DNA of 64,000 bases from assembly GCA_900541205.1 (NCBI GenBank), contig UQIV01000003.1, forward strand, positions 1-64,000, given 5' to 3'. The notes under the pieces are model-generated. The model was given only the letters and a program-made list of their open reading frames with translations. It was not told the DNA's origin and ran no database searches. Source of the stretch: an uncultured Collinsella sp. (GTDB lineage: Bacteria; Actinomycetota; Coriobacteriia; Coriobacteriales; Coriobacteriaceae). Both the position numbers and the translations under genes were made by a program. This document shows positions 1 through 8,180 of this stretch, piece by piece. Each line of letters opens with the position of its first letter. Positions within the stretch are counted from its first letter, which is position 1.

Positions 1-10
1 GGTATCGGGT

Positions 11-48
11 TCCCACATTCATCCGCACATGTGCGGATGAATGTGGGA
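11..48. repeat. 38-bp perfect palindrome
   Basis: An uninterrupted perfect inverted repeat with 18-base arms (TCCCACATTCATCCGCAC and its complement) around a central AT. It has no T-tract on either side, so it is not a typical terminator. It lies upstream of the acpP transcript and resembles in style the other intergenic palindromes of this window, although its sequence is not shared with them. It could be a mobile palindromic repeat or a cruciform/protein site. Confidence 0.8.
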
Positions 49-156
49 GGTGTTCGGATAAAGTTGATAATCAAGGCTATGGACGGTATCGTTTTATAAC
101 AGCGGCGTTATGCGCCTCGGGGCGCACGTCGTGGGGTAGAATCAGAACCGTGTCTT

Positions 157-176
157 GGTACCGCCCGGGCGGTACC
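157..176. promoter_or_regulatory. 20-bp palindrome in acpP leader
   Basis: A perfect 20-base palindrome with half-site GGTACCGCCC lies about 25 bases before the acpP ribosome binding site. A possible -10 box (TAGAAT, 137-142) precedes it, which would place it in the 5' untranslated leader. It could be an operator for a fatty-acid regulator or an RNA hairpin. A small UCGG-loop hairpin (111-126) lies just upstream. The function is inferred from position only. Confidence 0.45.
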
Positions 177-213
177 ATTCTTTTGGTATTCATGCACTAT
201 GAGAGGAAGCGCT

Positions 214-456
214 ATGGACCGCTCCGAAACCTTCGACAAGATCGCCGAGGTCACTGCTGACGTTCTGGGCGTCGATGTTGCCGAAATCAGCGATGAGACC
301 ACCTTTGACGACCTCGATGCCAACTCGCTCGAGCGCCTGCAGCTGGTTACGGCTATCGAGGACGAGTTCGACCTCGAGATCGATGATGAGACCCTGCTCT
401 CGCTCAACTCTGTCGCCGACGCCGTCGACGCTATCGAAGCTGCCAAGGAGGCCTAA
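214..456 (+). CDS. acpP: Acyl carrier protein
   Basis: Cytosolic carrier of growing acyl chains for fatty-acid and phospholipid synthesis, 80 aa. I chose the ATG at 214 because GAGAGGAAG lies directly upstream of it. An in-frame ATG at 199 has no ribosome binding site. The protein is acidic and helical, with the phosphopantetheine serine at about residue 38 in the context DANSLERLQ. The canonical motif is DSL, so the residue before the serine is Asn instead of Asp, a mild oddity. The gene heads a cluster with rnc (3 bases downstream), smc, ftsY and ffh, and acpP-rnc linkage is common in bacteria. Family assignment is secure. Whether it is the housekeeping ACP or a second copy cannot be told here. 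Confidence 0.93.
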   Translation: MDRSETFDKIAEVTADVLGVDVAEISDETTFDDLDANSLERLQLVTAIEDEFDLEIDDETLLSLNSVADAVDAIEAAKEA

Positions 457-459
457 GTC

Positions 460-1185
460 TTGGCTTTATCCGAACGACTTACGCGCGCCCAGGAGATTCT
501 GGGCCACGAGTTCAATGACAAGGTGCTGCTGCGCGCGGCCCTCACGCATCCTTCGGCTGTCGAAGGCCAGCCAGTCTCGGCAAGCTACGAGCGTCTGGAG
601 TTTTTGGGCGATTCCATTTTGGGCGCCGTCGTCGCCCGTTCGCTCTTTGAGGCCTATCCCGAGTTTGACGAGGGTAAGCTCACGCGTCTAAAGGTATCGC
701 TCGTTTCGGGCGCCACGTTGTCCGAGGTGTCCCACGAGCTGGGCATCGACGACATCATCATCTTTGGCGCCTCCGAGACCGGTACCGGTGCGCGCGGCCT
801 GCATTCGGCGCTCGAGAACGTCTATGAGTCGCTCGTGGGCGCGCTGTACCTGGATGCCGGTTGGGATGCCGCGGCGGAGTTTATTCACCGCACGCTTAAG
901 CCGCACTTGGCTTCCGAGCGTGCCGAGCACCCCGCGAACCCCAAGTCGTTTTTGCAGGAGTGCGTGCAGGCCGACGGCCACGAGCCTCCGGCGTATAAGC
1001 TGGTTGGTTCTGAGGGGCCGGCACATGCGCCCACCTTTACCGCCGTGGTGTTGATCGATGGCATTCGCCAGGGTCGCGGCACCGGTTCCTCTAAGAAGGA
1101 AGCTGAGGCAGCCGCTGCGCTCGAAGCGCTCGACCGCATGGGTTACACCACCAACGGCGTGATTCTGAACAAGAAGCACGTGTAA
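460..1185 (+). CDS. rnc: Ribonuclease III
   Basis: Double-strand-specific endoribonuclease for rRNA and mRNA processing, 241 aa, normal length. The catalytic domain carries the signature ERLEFLGDSIL (about residues 44-54), with metal-binding Glu and Asp, and the second acidic site in ENVYESLVGALYLD (about 119-132, Glu123). A double-stranded-RNA-binding domain occupies about residues 157-228. It starts with TTG at 460, three bases after the acpP stop, and GGAG within the acpP end serves as ribosome binding site. It is followed after 10 bases by smc, and is very probably co-transcribed with acpP and smc. Confidence 0.95.
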   Translation: MALSERLTRAQEILGHEFNDKVLLRAALTHPSAVEGQPVSASYERLEFLGDSILGAVVARSLFEAYPEFDEGKLTRLKVSLVSGATLSEVSHELGIDDIIIFGASETGTGARGLHSALENVYESLVGALYLDAGWDAAAEFIHRTLKPHLASERAEHPANPKSFLQECVQADGHEPPAYKLVGSEGPAHAPTFTAVVLIDGIRQGRGTGSSKKEAEAAAALEALDRMGYTTNGVILNKKHV

Positions 1186-1195
1186 GCGAGGAACC

Positions 1196-4100
1196 GTGTA
1201 TCTCAAGTCCCTCACGCTCAAAGGGTTCAAGTCGTTTGCCGATCGCGCCCATATGACGTTTGAGCCGGGCCTGACCGTCATCGTCGGTCCCAACGGCTCG
1301 GGAAAATCGAACATCTCCGACTCCATCCTGTGGGTTCTGGGCGAGCAGAGCGCCAAGCAGCTGCGCGGCCAGGCCATGGAGGACGTCATCTTCTCGGGCT
1401 CGTCAGCGCGCAAGCCGGTGGGTGTCGCTGAGGTCACGCTGGTGCTCGATAACTCGGACCATATGCTGCCCGTCGATTTTGACGAGGTCGCCATCACCCG
1501 TCGCATGTATCGCTCGGGCGAAAGCGAGTACCTCATCAACTCGAGTCCGTGCCGCCTGATGGACATTCAGGACATCCTGCACGATTCGGGCCTGGGCAAG
1601 GATACGCATTCCATCATCAGCCAGGGCAAGCTCGACGCCATTTTGCAGAGCCGCCCCGAGGAGCGCCGCGCCCTCATCGAGGAGGCCGCCGGCATCTCCA
1701 AGCATAAGCGCCGCAAGGAGCGCGCGCTCAAAAAGATTAAGTCGATGGACGAGCACTTGACGCGTGCCCGCGACATCAATAAGGAAATCGCCCGCCAGCT
1801 GCGACCGTTGGAGCGTCAGGTCGATCGCGCGCGCAAGTACAAAGAGCTGTCCTCGCGCGCGAACGAGCTTACGCAGATGCTGGCCGTCGACGAGCTGCGT
1901 TCGCTGCAGTCGCAGTGGAACGACCTGGAGAGCCGCTCAAAGGAGGGTGCTGCCGAGCTTGAGCTTGCGCAGTACCGCATGGGCGAAAAGGAGCGCGAGC
2001 TCGAGAAGCTCCAGGTCATGCTCGAGGAAAAGGGCCTGTTTGTGGGCGATCTGGGCGAGCAACGCCGTCATATGCAAGATGTGGTCGGCCGCATTAACTC
2101 CGACATGCGCCTGCTCGAGGAAAAGGGCCACAACATGGTGTCGCGCCTGTCCGACATGCGCGGGCAGATCTCGAGCTCCGAGCATCAGCGACGTCGCGTG
2201 GTCGAGGAGCTCGAGGACGCGCGTGTGCAGCTTGAGGAAGTGACCGGCGCGCACATGCAGGCCCAGGAGGACGTTGACGCCGCCGGTCCTGCCGCTGCTG
2301 AGCTCCACGAGCGTCGCGTGGCGCTCGACAATCAGATTTCGCAACTCATGCGCGAGCAACGCGATGTGCAGCGCGTGGCCGATAATGCCGCGCTCGAGCT
2401 CGCCAAGGTGAAGGATTCCTTGAGCAATGCCGAGGTCGAGGACAACATGTATGCCTCGCGCCTGGAGCAGATTGACGAGCAGCTCGAGGAGGTCACGGCC
2501 TCGCTCGAGAGCCGTCGCGACCGCGCCGAGGAGCTTGAGGGCGCTCTTGAGGAAGCGCGCCAGGCTCAGGTCGATGCGCGTGAGGCCGCCGAGGCGGCAC
2601 GCGCGGCCCTGAAGGACCTGCGTGCCCGCGAGAGTGAGGCGCGCAACAAGTTATCCGAGGTGCGCTCGGAGCTTGCCAGCCAAAAGAAACTCGATGCCCG
2701 CATGGCTGACAGCTCGCCGCTGGTGAGCCGTCTGGTGGGTGCGCTGGGCGATGATGTCTCGGGTCGTCTGGGCGACGTGCTCGAGGCCCCGCGCGAGCTT
2801 GAGGGCTTGGTTGAGCAATTGCTCGCCGGCGATATCGATGCGCTGCTGTTCGACGATACGTCCGCGCTTGAGCGTGCCGGTCGTGCCGCTCTGGACCAGA
2901 AGAAGGCTTCGGGCGAGGCGCTGCTGGTGGCGCGCGGCGTGAGCGGCTCTACCGCCGCTGAGGGCGCTGCCGGTACTCGTCTGGTTGATCGTCTGTCCGT
3001 GCGCGCAGGCTACGGTCCCGTCGTCGAGGCGTTGCTCGGCGGATATTACGTAGTGGACGATCTTACTGCCGCGCTGTCGGCGCCGGTCGTTGACGGTGTG
3101 ACCTACGTGACTCCCGATGGCGCCCGCGTAAGCTGTGGCGGCCTGGTGCGTGTGGGGCTAGATGCCGGCGAGGCCTCGGGTGCTCTGGAGCGCAAGCGTC
3201 GCATTCGCGAGCTGGAGGGGCTTGAGCCCGATCTGGCTGCCGTGTTTGAGCATGTGTCGGATCAGGTCGTCGAGGCCAATGCGGCCGTTGAGGAAGCGCG
3301 TGCCGCTGAGGGCGATGCCGCCGGCGAGATCGCCCGTCTTGAAGGCGAGCGACGCTCGCTGCTCTCCGAGATCGGCCGCCTGGAGCAAAGCGCCAACAAT
3401 GCCGAGGTCGAGCGCGTGCGTATCTCCAAGCGCCGCGAGCAGGCCGCCGAGGCCGTTCGCGCTGCGCGTCCGCGCGTTGACGAGCTCACCCGTTCGCGCG
3501 ACGAGGCCCGTGCGCAGGCAAGCGACCTGGGTCTCCAGATTGCCGAAGCCAACGACGAACTCGATCGCGTGCGCCGTGACGATTCCGAGGCTGCCGGCAA
3601 GCTCGCCGATGCCAAGGTGCGCCTGGCCCAGACGAGCGAGCGCCTGCGTTCGCTGAAGGGACGCGTGCCCGATCTTGAGCATCGCCTGGAGGGCATCGAC
3701 CGTCGTATCCGCGGGACGCGTCAGGCCTCGCGCTCGCTCGAGCTGCTGCGCCTTCGCGTCGATCCCATGTACGAGCGCTATTCTGCCCTGTTGGAGCGCG
3801 CCTCGGACTGGGCGGCACGCCTGCGCGATCAGGCAACGCTTGAGGAGGCGGACTCGGCTTCGCTTAAGAAGACCATCGAGGACGCCAAGACCGAGGTCGC
3901 CCGCGCCAAAGAGCGGGTCGATGCCGCCACCGCGACGCAAAACGAGTTCAAGGTCGCACGCGGCAAGCTCGAGGTACAGGTCGAGGCTGCCATCAAGGCC
4001 ATCACCGCCGACGGCACCACGGTGCTCGAGGAAGCGCTCATGCTGCCGGCGCCCACCGATCGCGACGCCGCCGAGCGCGAGCTTAACCAACTCGTGCGCC

Positions 4101-4732
4101 AGATCAACAACCTGGGCCCTGTGAACCAGGTCGCCATGGAGGAGTACGAGCAGCTCAAGCGCCGCGCCGATTACATCGAGGAGCAGCTGGCCGATCTGGA
4201 GAGCGCGCGCAAGGCGCTCACCAAGATCACCGTGGCGATTGACCGCAAGATGCGCAAGGCCTTCCTGGTGACGTTTGAGAAGGTCGATGCGAACTTCCGC
4301 GAGATCTTCGCCATGCTGTTCCCGGGTGGCCAGGCACATCTGGAGATGACCGACCCCGAGCATCCGGCCGAGACGGGCATCGAGGTCGTGGCGCAGCCGC
4401 GTGGCAAGCGCATCACCAAGATGATGCTCATGTCGGGCGGCGAGAAGAGCCTGACGGCGCTCGCCCTGCTCTTTGCCGTGTATCGCACGCGTACGGTGCC
4501 GTTCTATGTGCTGGACGAGGTCGAGGCGGCACTCGACGACGCCAACCTGTCCAAGCTCATCGGCGCGCTCGACGTGTTGCGTTCCGATACGCAGCTCTTG
4601 GTTATCTCGCATCAGCGCCGTACTATGGAGGACGCTGACGTCCTCTACGGCGTCTCGATGCAAGCCGACGGCGTCAGTCGCGTCGTCTCGCAAAAACTCG
4701 ATCGCGAAACCGGAAAGGTCGTGAATGCATAA
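1196..4732 (+). CDS. smc: Chromosome segregation protein SMC
   Basis: SMC ATPase of the condensin complex, which organises and segregates the nucleoid together with ScpA/ScpB. At 1178 aa it is full length. The N-terminal ATPase lobe has Walker A GPNGSGKS (about residues 31-38). Two long coiled coils flank a hinge at about 500-660. The C-terminal lobe has the ABC signature LMSGGEKSLTALALLFA followed by Walker B VLDEVEAALDD. The GTG start at 1196 follows AAGCGAGG. The stop codon overlaps the ftsY ATG by one base, and smc-ftsY-ffh is a familiar bacterial arrangement, so translation of the two is probably coupled. Confidence 0.97.
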   Translation: MYLKSLTLKGFKSFADRAHMTFEPGLTVIVGPNGSGKSNISDSILWVLGEQSAKQLRGQAMEDVIFSGSSARKPVGVAEVTLVLDNSDHMLPVDFDEVAITRRMYRSGESEYLINSSPCRLMDIQDILHDSGLGKDTHSIISQGKLDAILQSRPEERRALIEEAAGISKHKRRKERALKKIKSMDEHLTRARDINKEIARQLRPLERQVDRARKYKELSSRANELTQMLAVDELRSLQSQWNDLESRSKEGAAELELAQYRMGEKERELEKLQVMLEEKGLFVGDLGEQRRHMQDVVGRINSDMRLLEEKGHNMVSRLSDMRGQISSSEHQRRRVVEELEDARVQLEEVTGAHMQAQEDVDAAGPAAAELHERRVALDNQISQLMREQRDVQRVADNAALELAKVKDSLSNAEVEDNMYASRLEQIDEQLEEVTASLESRRDRAEELEGALEEARQAQVDAREAAEAARAALKDLRARESEARNKLSEVRSELASQKKLDARMADSSPLVSRLVGALGDDVSGRLGDVLEAPRELEGLVEQLLAGDIDALLFDDTSALERAGRAALDQKKASGEALLVARGVSGSTAAEGAAGTRLVDRLSVRAGYGPVVEALLGGYYVVDDLTAALSAPVVDGVTYVTPDGARVSCGGLVRVGLDAGEASGALERKRRIRELEGLEPDLAAVFEHVSDQVVEANAAVEEARAAEGDAAGEIARLEGERRSLLSEIGRLEQSANNAEVERVRISKRREQAAEAVRAARPRVDELTRSRDEARAQASDLGLQIAEANDELDRVRRDDSEAAGKLADAKVRLAQTSERLRSLKGRVPDLEHRLEGIDRRIRGTRQASRSLELLRLRVDPMYERYSALLERASDWAARLRDQATLEEADSASLKKTIEDAKTEVARAKERVDAATATQNEFKVARGKLEVQVEAAIKAITADGTTVLEEALMLPAPTDRDAAERELNQLVRQINNLGPVNQVAMEEYEQLKRRADYIEEQLADLESARKALTKITVAIDRKMRKAFLVTFEKVDANFREIFAMLFPGGQAHLEMTDPEHPAETGIEVVAQPRGKRITKMMLMSGGEKSLTALALLFAVYRTRTVPFYVLDEVEAALDDANLSKLIGALDVLRSDTQLLVISHQRRTMEDADVLYGVSMQADGVSRVVSQKLDRETGKVVNA

Positions 4733-5649
4733 TGGGATTCTTCGATGCTCTCTCGCGCGGACTTGAGCGCAGCCGCGAGGCCCTCAACGAGGTCTTTTAC
4801 TTTGGCGGTGAGGTCGACGAGGATTTTTGGGAGGACCTAGAGGACACTCTCGTCATGGGTGACATGGGTGCCGAGGTCGCGATCAAGGTGTCCGATGACC
4901 TGCGCGATACCGCGGCCAAGAAGAACCTCAAGACCGCCCCGCAACTCCGTCGTGCCCTGGCCGAGCAGCTCGAGCAGCATTTTGTGCCCGCTGTGCGCGA
5001 TCCGTTCGCCGACACGCCGAGCTGCGTGCTGTTTGTGGGCATTAACGGTGCCGGCAAGACCACGACGGTCGGCAAGATTGCGAGCGCCATGGCTGCCCGC
5101 GGCAAGAATGTCGTGATCGGCTCGGCCGATACCTTCCGCGCCGCCGCCATCGAACAGCTCGATGTGTGGGGCCAGCGCGCCGGCGTCCCCGTCATCAAGC
5201 GCGACCGCGGCTCCGACCCGGCAAGCGTTTGCTACGACGTGCTCGACGAGGCCGACAAGCGCGGCAGCGACCTGGTGCTTATCGACACCGCCGGTCGTCT
5301 GCACACGAGCCCCGAGCTCATGCGCGAGCTTGCCAAGGTGGTCAACGTGACCCGTAAGCGCGCCGCCAATATGGCCGCCGGCCCCATGCCCGTCTCGGTC
5401 GTCCTCGTGATCGATGCCGCGACGGGCCAAAACGGTCTGAACCAAGCGCTCGAGTTTAACGAGGCGCTTGGCCTGGACGGTATTATCATGACAAAGCTCG
5501 ACGGCACGGCAAAGGGCGGTATCGCCATGGCCGTGGCCGAGAAGCTCAAGCTTCCGATCCTGCGCGTGGGCGTGGGCGAGCAGGTCGATGACCTGCAGGA
5601 GTTCAATGCCAAAGATTTCTGCCGCGCCCTGGTGGGCGAGTCCAACTAA
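4732..5649 (+). CDS. ftsY: Signal recognition particle receptor FtsY
   Basis: SRP receptor GTPase that docks ribosome-nascent-chain-SRP complexes at the membrane. The protein has 305 aa: an N-terminal four-helix bundle, then the G domain with P-loop GINGAGKTTTVGK (about 103-115), DTFRAAAIEQL and DTAGRL. The long acidic A-domain of the E. coli protein is missing, so membrane contact must rely on the short N-terminal helix, as in other short FtsY proteins. The ATG at 4732 overlaps the last base of smc. The partner ffh follows after 10 bases. Confidence 0.95.
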   Translation: MGFFDALSRGLERSREALNEVFYFGGEVDEDFWEDLEDTLVMGDMGAEVAIKVSDDLRDTAAKKNLKTAPQLRRALAEQLEQHFVPAVRDPFADTPSCVLFVGINGAGKTTTVGKIASAMAARGKNVVIGSADTFRAAAIEQLDVWGQRAGVPVIKRDRGSDPASVCYDVLDEADKRGSDLVLIDTAGRLHTSPELMRELAKVVNVTRKRAANMAAGPMPVSVVLVIDAATGQNGLNQALEFNEALGLDGIIMTKLDGTAKGGIAMAVAEKLKLPILRVGVGEQVDDLQEFNAKDFCRALVGESN

Positions 5650-5659
5650 GGAGTAACCA

Positions 5660-7135
5660 GTGTTTGATTCCCTGAGCGATCGCCTCAACGACACATTTGA
5701 CCGCCTACGCGGCAAGGGCAAGCTGACCGAAGCCGATATCACTTCGGCCATGCGCGACATTCGCATGGCGCTGCTCGAGGCCGACGTCAACTTCAAGGTC
5801 GTTAAGGAGTTTGTCGCCAAGACCAAGGAGCGCTGCATGACCGCCGAGGTCATGGAGTCGCTGTCGCCGGCGCAAAACGTCGTCAAGATTGTGCTCGACG
5901 AGCTCACCGAGATGCTCGGCTCCACCGAGAGCAAGCTCGTCTTTAGCAACCGCATTCCCAATGTCATCATGCTCGTGGGCCTGCAGGGCTCCGGTAAGAC
6001 CACGGCGGCCGTAAAGCTGGCCTACCTGCTCAAGAAGCAGGGCCGCTCACCGCTGCTCGCCGCGTGCGACGTCTACCGTCCCGCCGCTGCCGACCAGCTG
6101 GCCACACTCGGTGGCGAGATCGGCGTGCCGGTCTTCCGCGGTGACGGCGAGCACCCGGTCGATATCGCCAAGGGCGCCATCCAGGAGGCCGTTGACCACC
6201 TGCGTGACGTGGTCATCGTCGATACCGCCGGTCGTTTGCAGATTGACGAGCAGATGATGCAGGAGGCCGTGGACATTAAGAAGGCCGTCAAGCCCGATCA
6301 GGTGCTGATGGTCGTCGATGCCATGACCGGCCAGGATATCGTCAACGTCGTCTCGACCTTTGCCGAGCGCACCGACTTTGACGGTGTGATCATCTCCAAG
6401 CTCGACGGCGATGCCCGTGGCGGCGGCGCGCTTTCCGTGCGCCAGGTGACCGGTAAGCCCATCAAGTTCGTGAGCATGGGCGAGAAGCCCGATTCGCTGG
6501 AGCCGTTCTATCCCGATCGTATGGCCAAGCGAATCTTGGGCATGGGCGATGTTGTCGGCATCATCGAGAAGGCCCAGGAGGCGGCCGACGCCGAGCAGCT
6601 CGAGGCTGCCGAGCGTATGCTGCGCGAGGGCTTTACCATGAACGACATGCTCGACCAGATGAAGGCCGTCAAGAAGATGGGCGGCATGAAGGGCATCCTG
6701 GGCATGCTCCCCGGCGGCCAGCGTGCGCTCAACCAGATGGGCGGCAACCTGGACGAGGGCATCTTCGACAAGAACGAGGCCATCATCATGTCGATGACCA
6801 AGGAGGAGCGCCTTCGCCCCTCCATCATCAACGGTCAGCGCCGTGCCCGCATTGCCAAGGGCGCCGGCGTGACCCCCACCGAGGTCAATAGCCTTATGAA
6901 GCAGTGGGGCGAGATGAACAAGATGATGGGCCGCATGCGCACGATGGCCAATCAGGCGCAGGCCGGCGGCAAGAAGGGCAAGAAGGGTAAGAAGGGCAAA
7001 AAGATGCGAATGCCCAATATTCCCGGTCTGGATGCCATGGGGCTGGGCGGCATGGGCGGCCTGGGAACGGGCGGCCCCAAGTCCGATATGGACCTGCTGC
7101 GCCAGATGGAAGCGCAGATGCGCAATAAGAAATAG
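5660..7135 (+). CDS. ffh: Signal recognition particle protein Ffh
   Basis: SRP54 GTPase that binds signal peptides and 4.5S RNA, 491 aa. N domain, then G domain with GLQGSGKTTA (about 107-116), DVYRPAAADQL and DTAGRLQ, then the methionine-rich M domain from about residue 300 (FTMNDMLDQM, RMRTMANQ). The M domain is followed by a lysine/glycine-rich stretch (three KKGKKG-like units) and a flexible C-terminus, as in many actinobacterial Ffh proteins. The start is GTG at 5660 after AAGGAG. A strong terminator follows, so ffh probably ends the acpP-ffh transcription unit. Confidence 0.96.
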   Translation: MFDSLSDRLNDTFDRLRGKGKLTEADITSAMRDIRMALLEADVNFKVVKEFVAKTKERCMTAEVMESLSPAQNVVKIVLDELTEMLGSTESKLVFSNRIPNVIMLVGLQGSGKTTAAVKLAYLLKKQGRSPLLAACDVYRPAAADQLATLGGEIGVPVFRGDGEHPVDIAKGAIQEAVDHLRDVVIVDTAGRLQIDEQMMQEAVDIKKAVKPDQVLMVVDAMTGQDIVNVVSTFAERTDFDGVIISKLDGDARGGGALSVRQVTGKPIKFVSMGEKPDSLEPFYPDRMAKRILGMGDVVGIIEKAQEAADAEQLEAAERMLREGFTMNDMLDQMKAVKKMGGMKGILGMLPGGQRALNQMGGNLDEGIFDKNEAIIMSMTKEERLRPSIINGQRRARIAKGAGVTPTEVNSLMKQWGEMNKMMGRMRTMANQAQAGGKKGKKGKKGKKMRMPNIPGLDAMGLGGMGGLGTGGPKSDMDLLRQMEAQMRNKK

Positions 7136-7160
7136 GGCTGTAATTCCAGCTTGATATGGC

Positions 7161-7196
7161 AAAGGCCACTCGGAAGCTACCGAGTGGCCTTTGTTG
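7161..7196. terminator. Bidirectional terminator after ffh
   Basis: Perfect 13-bp stem AAAGGCCACTCGG / CCGAGTGGCCTTT with a 6-base loop. A-rich and T-rich flanks let it work in both directions. It separates ffh from the convergent DUF134/NifX gene. Confidence 0.85.
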
Positions 7197-7255
7197 TTGG
7201 CTTTGATTGTTGGGTTGCGTTCAGCGTCGCGCCTCGAGCTCGCGGTGCCGTGCCG

Positions 7256-8014
7256 TTAGTGGCAGCCGCAGCCCTCGTGACCCTCGTGCTCGTGATGGCC
7301 GTGGCAGCTGCAGGAATCGCCATGTTCGTGGGCGTGGTCGTGGCCGTGGCAGCCGCACGTGGCCTCGCCGTTCTGCGCGAGCGTGCCGGCGATAAGGGCC
7401 TCGACGCAAGCGTCGCAGCTGCCCTGGGCGCCTGCGTATACCGTGATGCCGGCTTGGGCAAGCGCGTTGATGGCGCCACCGCCGATGCCGCCGCAGATGA
7501 GCGTGTCCACGCCGCCGTTGGCGAGCAGGCCCGCTAGGGCACCGTGGCCGGTGCCGCCGGTGCCCACGACCTGCTCGTTGAGCACCTTGCCGTCCTGAAT
7601 ATCGTAGATCTTGAACTGCTCGCTGCGGCCAAAGTGCATAAAGATGTTGCCGTTGTCGTACGTAGTTGCCACCCTCATGGTGTCAACCTCCTTTGCTGGC
7701 CATGCGGCCGTTGTCGTGGTGATGGGGGAGTACACGATATTGCCGCCTTCGATGATGAGCGCTCGTCCGTTGACCAGCGCGCTTGCCACCTTGCGATGCG
7801 CGCGGCTGCAGATTGCCGCCACCGTGGCGCGCGCGATACCCATCTGCTGTGCGACTGCCTCTTGGTTAAGGCCTTCCAGGTCGCACAGGCGCAGGACTTC
7901 GAGTTCGTCGACCGTCATGTCGATGGCCTCTCCGCTTGCTAGGCCGTCGGGGGTAAAGCCGCGATATTCAGGGATGATCCCAACGCGGCGCAGTTTCTCG
8001 CGTCTTCCTGCCAT
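7256..8014 (-). CDS. DUF134 HTH + NifX-like fusion, Cys/His tail
   Basis: A 252-aa three-part protein. Residues 1-95 form a DUF134-type DNA-binding domain with a helix-turn-helix (LNQEAVAQQMGIARATVAAIC). Residues 113-210 match the dinitrogenase iron-molybdenum cofactor (NifX/NifB C-terminal) fold: MRVATTYDNGNIFMHFG at the start and a glycine-rich core LICGGIGGGAINAL. The tail 220-252 holds six Cys (three CxC pairs) and eleven His, and clearly looks metal-binding. ATG at 8014 is preferred over GTG at 8020 because AAGGAG sits 5 bases before it. A second strong Shine-Dalgarno (AAAGGAGGT) precedes the in-frame Met113 codon (7676-7678), so a free NifX-like product from 7678 is plausible. It is divergent from thyA with paired operators between. 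A metal- or cofactor-responsive autoregulator is my inference. Confidence 0.85.
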   Translation of the reverse strand: MAGRREKLRRVGIIPEYRGFTPDGLASGEAIDMTVDELEVLRLCDLEGLNQEAVAQQMGIARATVAAICSRAHRKVASALVNGRALIIEGGNIVYSPITTTTAAWPAKEVDTMRVATTYDNGNIFMHFGRSEQFKIYDIQDGKVLNEQVVGTGGTGHGALAGLLANGGVDTLICGGIGGGAINALAQAGITVYAGAQGSCDACVEALIAGTLAQNGEATCGCHGHDHAHEHGDSCSCHGHHEHEGHEGCGCH

Positions 8015-8028
8015 GCGCACTCCTTATC

Positions 8029-8093
8029 TGACATATGTCAACAATAGAATAGCGAACGCGCAGATTTGCGCAAGGAATTTCTGGCATATGTCA
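8029..8093 (-). promoter_or_regulatory. Promoter with flanking palindromic operators
   Basis: A minus-strand promoter can be read as TTGCGC (8068-8073 in complement), 16 bases, TATTCT (8046-8051). One palindrome, TGACATATGTCA (8029-8040), overlaps the expected transcription start. A near copy, TGGCATATGTCA (8082-8093), lies just upstream of the -35 box. The centres are 53 bp apart, about five helical turns. This is the layout expected for autorepression by the HTH protein encoded downstream, which is inferred. Confidence 0.6.
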
Positions 8094-8180
8094 GAAAATG
8101 AGGGCTTATGTTAGGGCTGTGGGGCCGCGTGCGCCTGGGCTACAATGAATCTCGCTTGTAGGCGACTGACAGGAGGGTCA

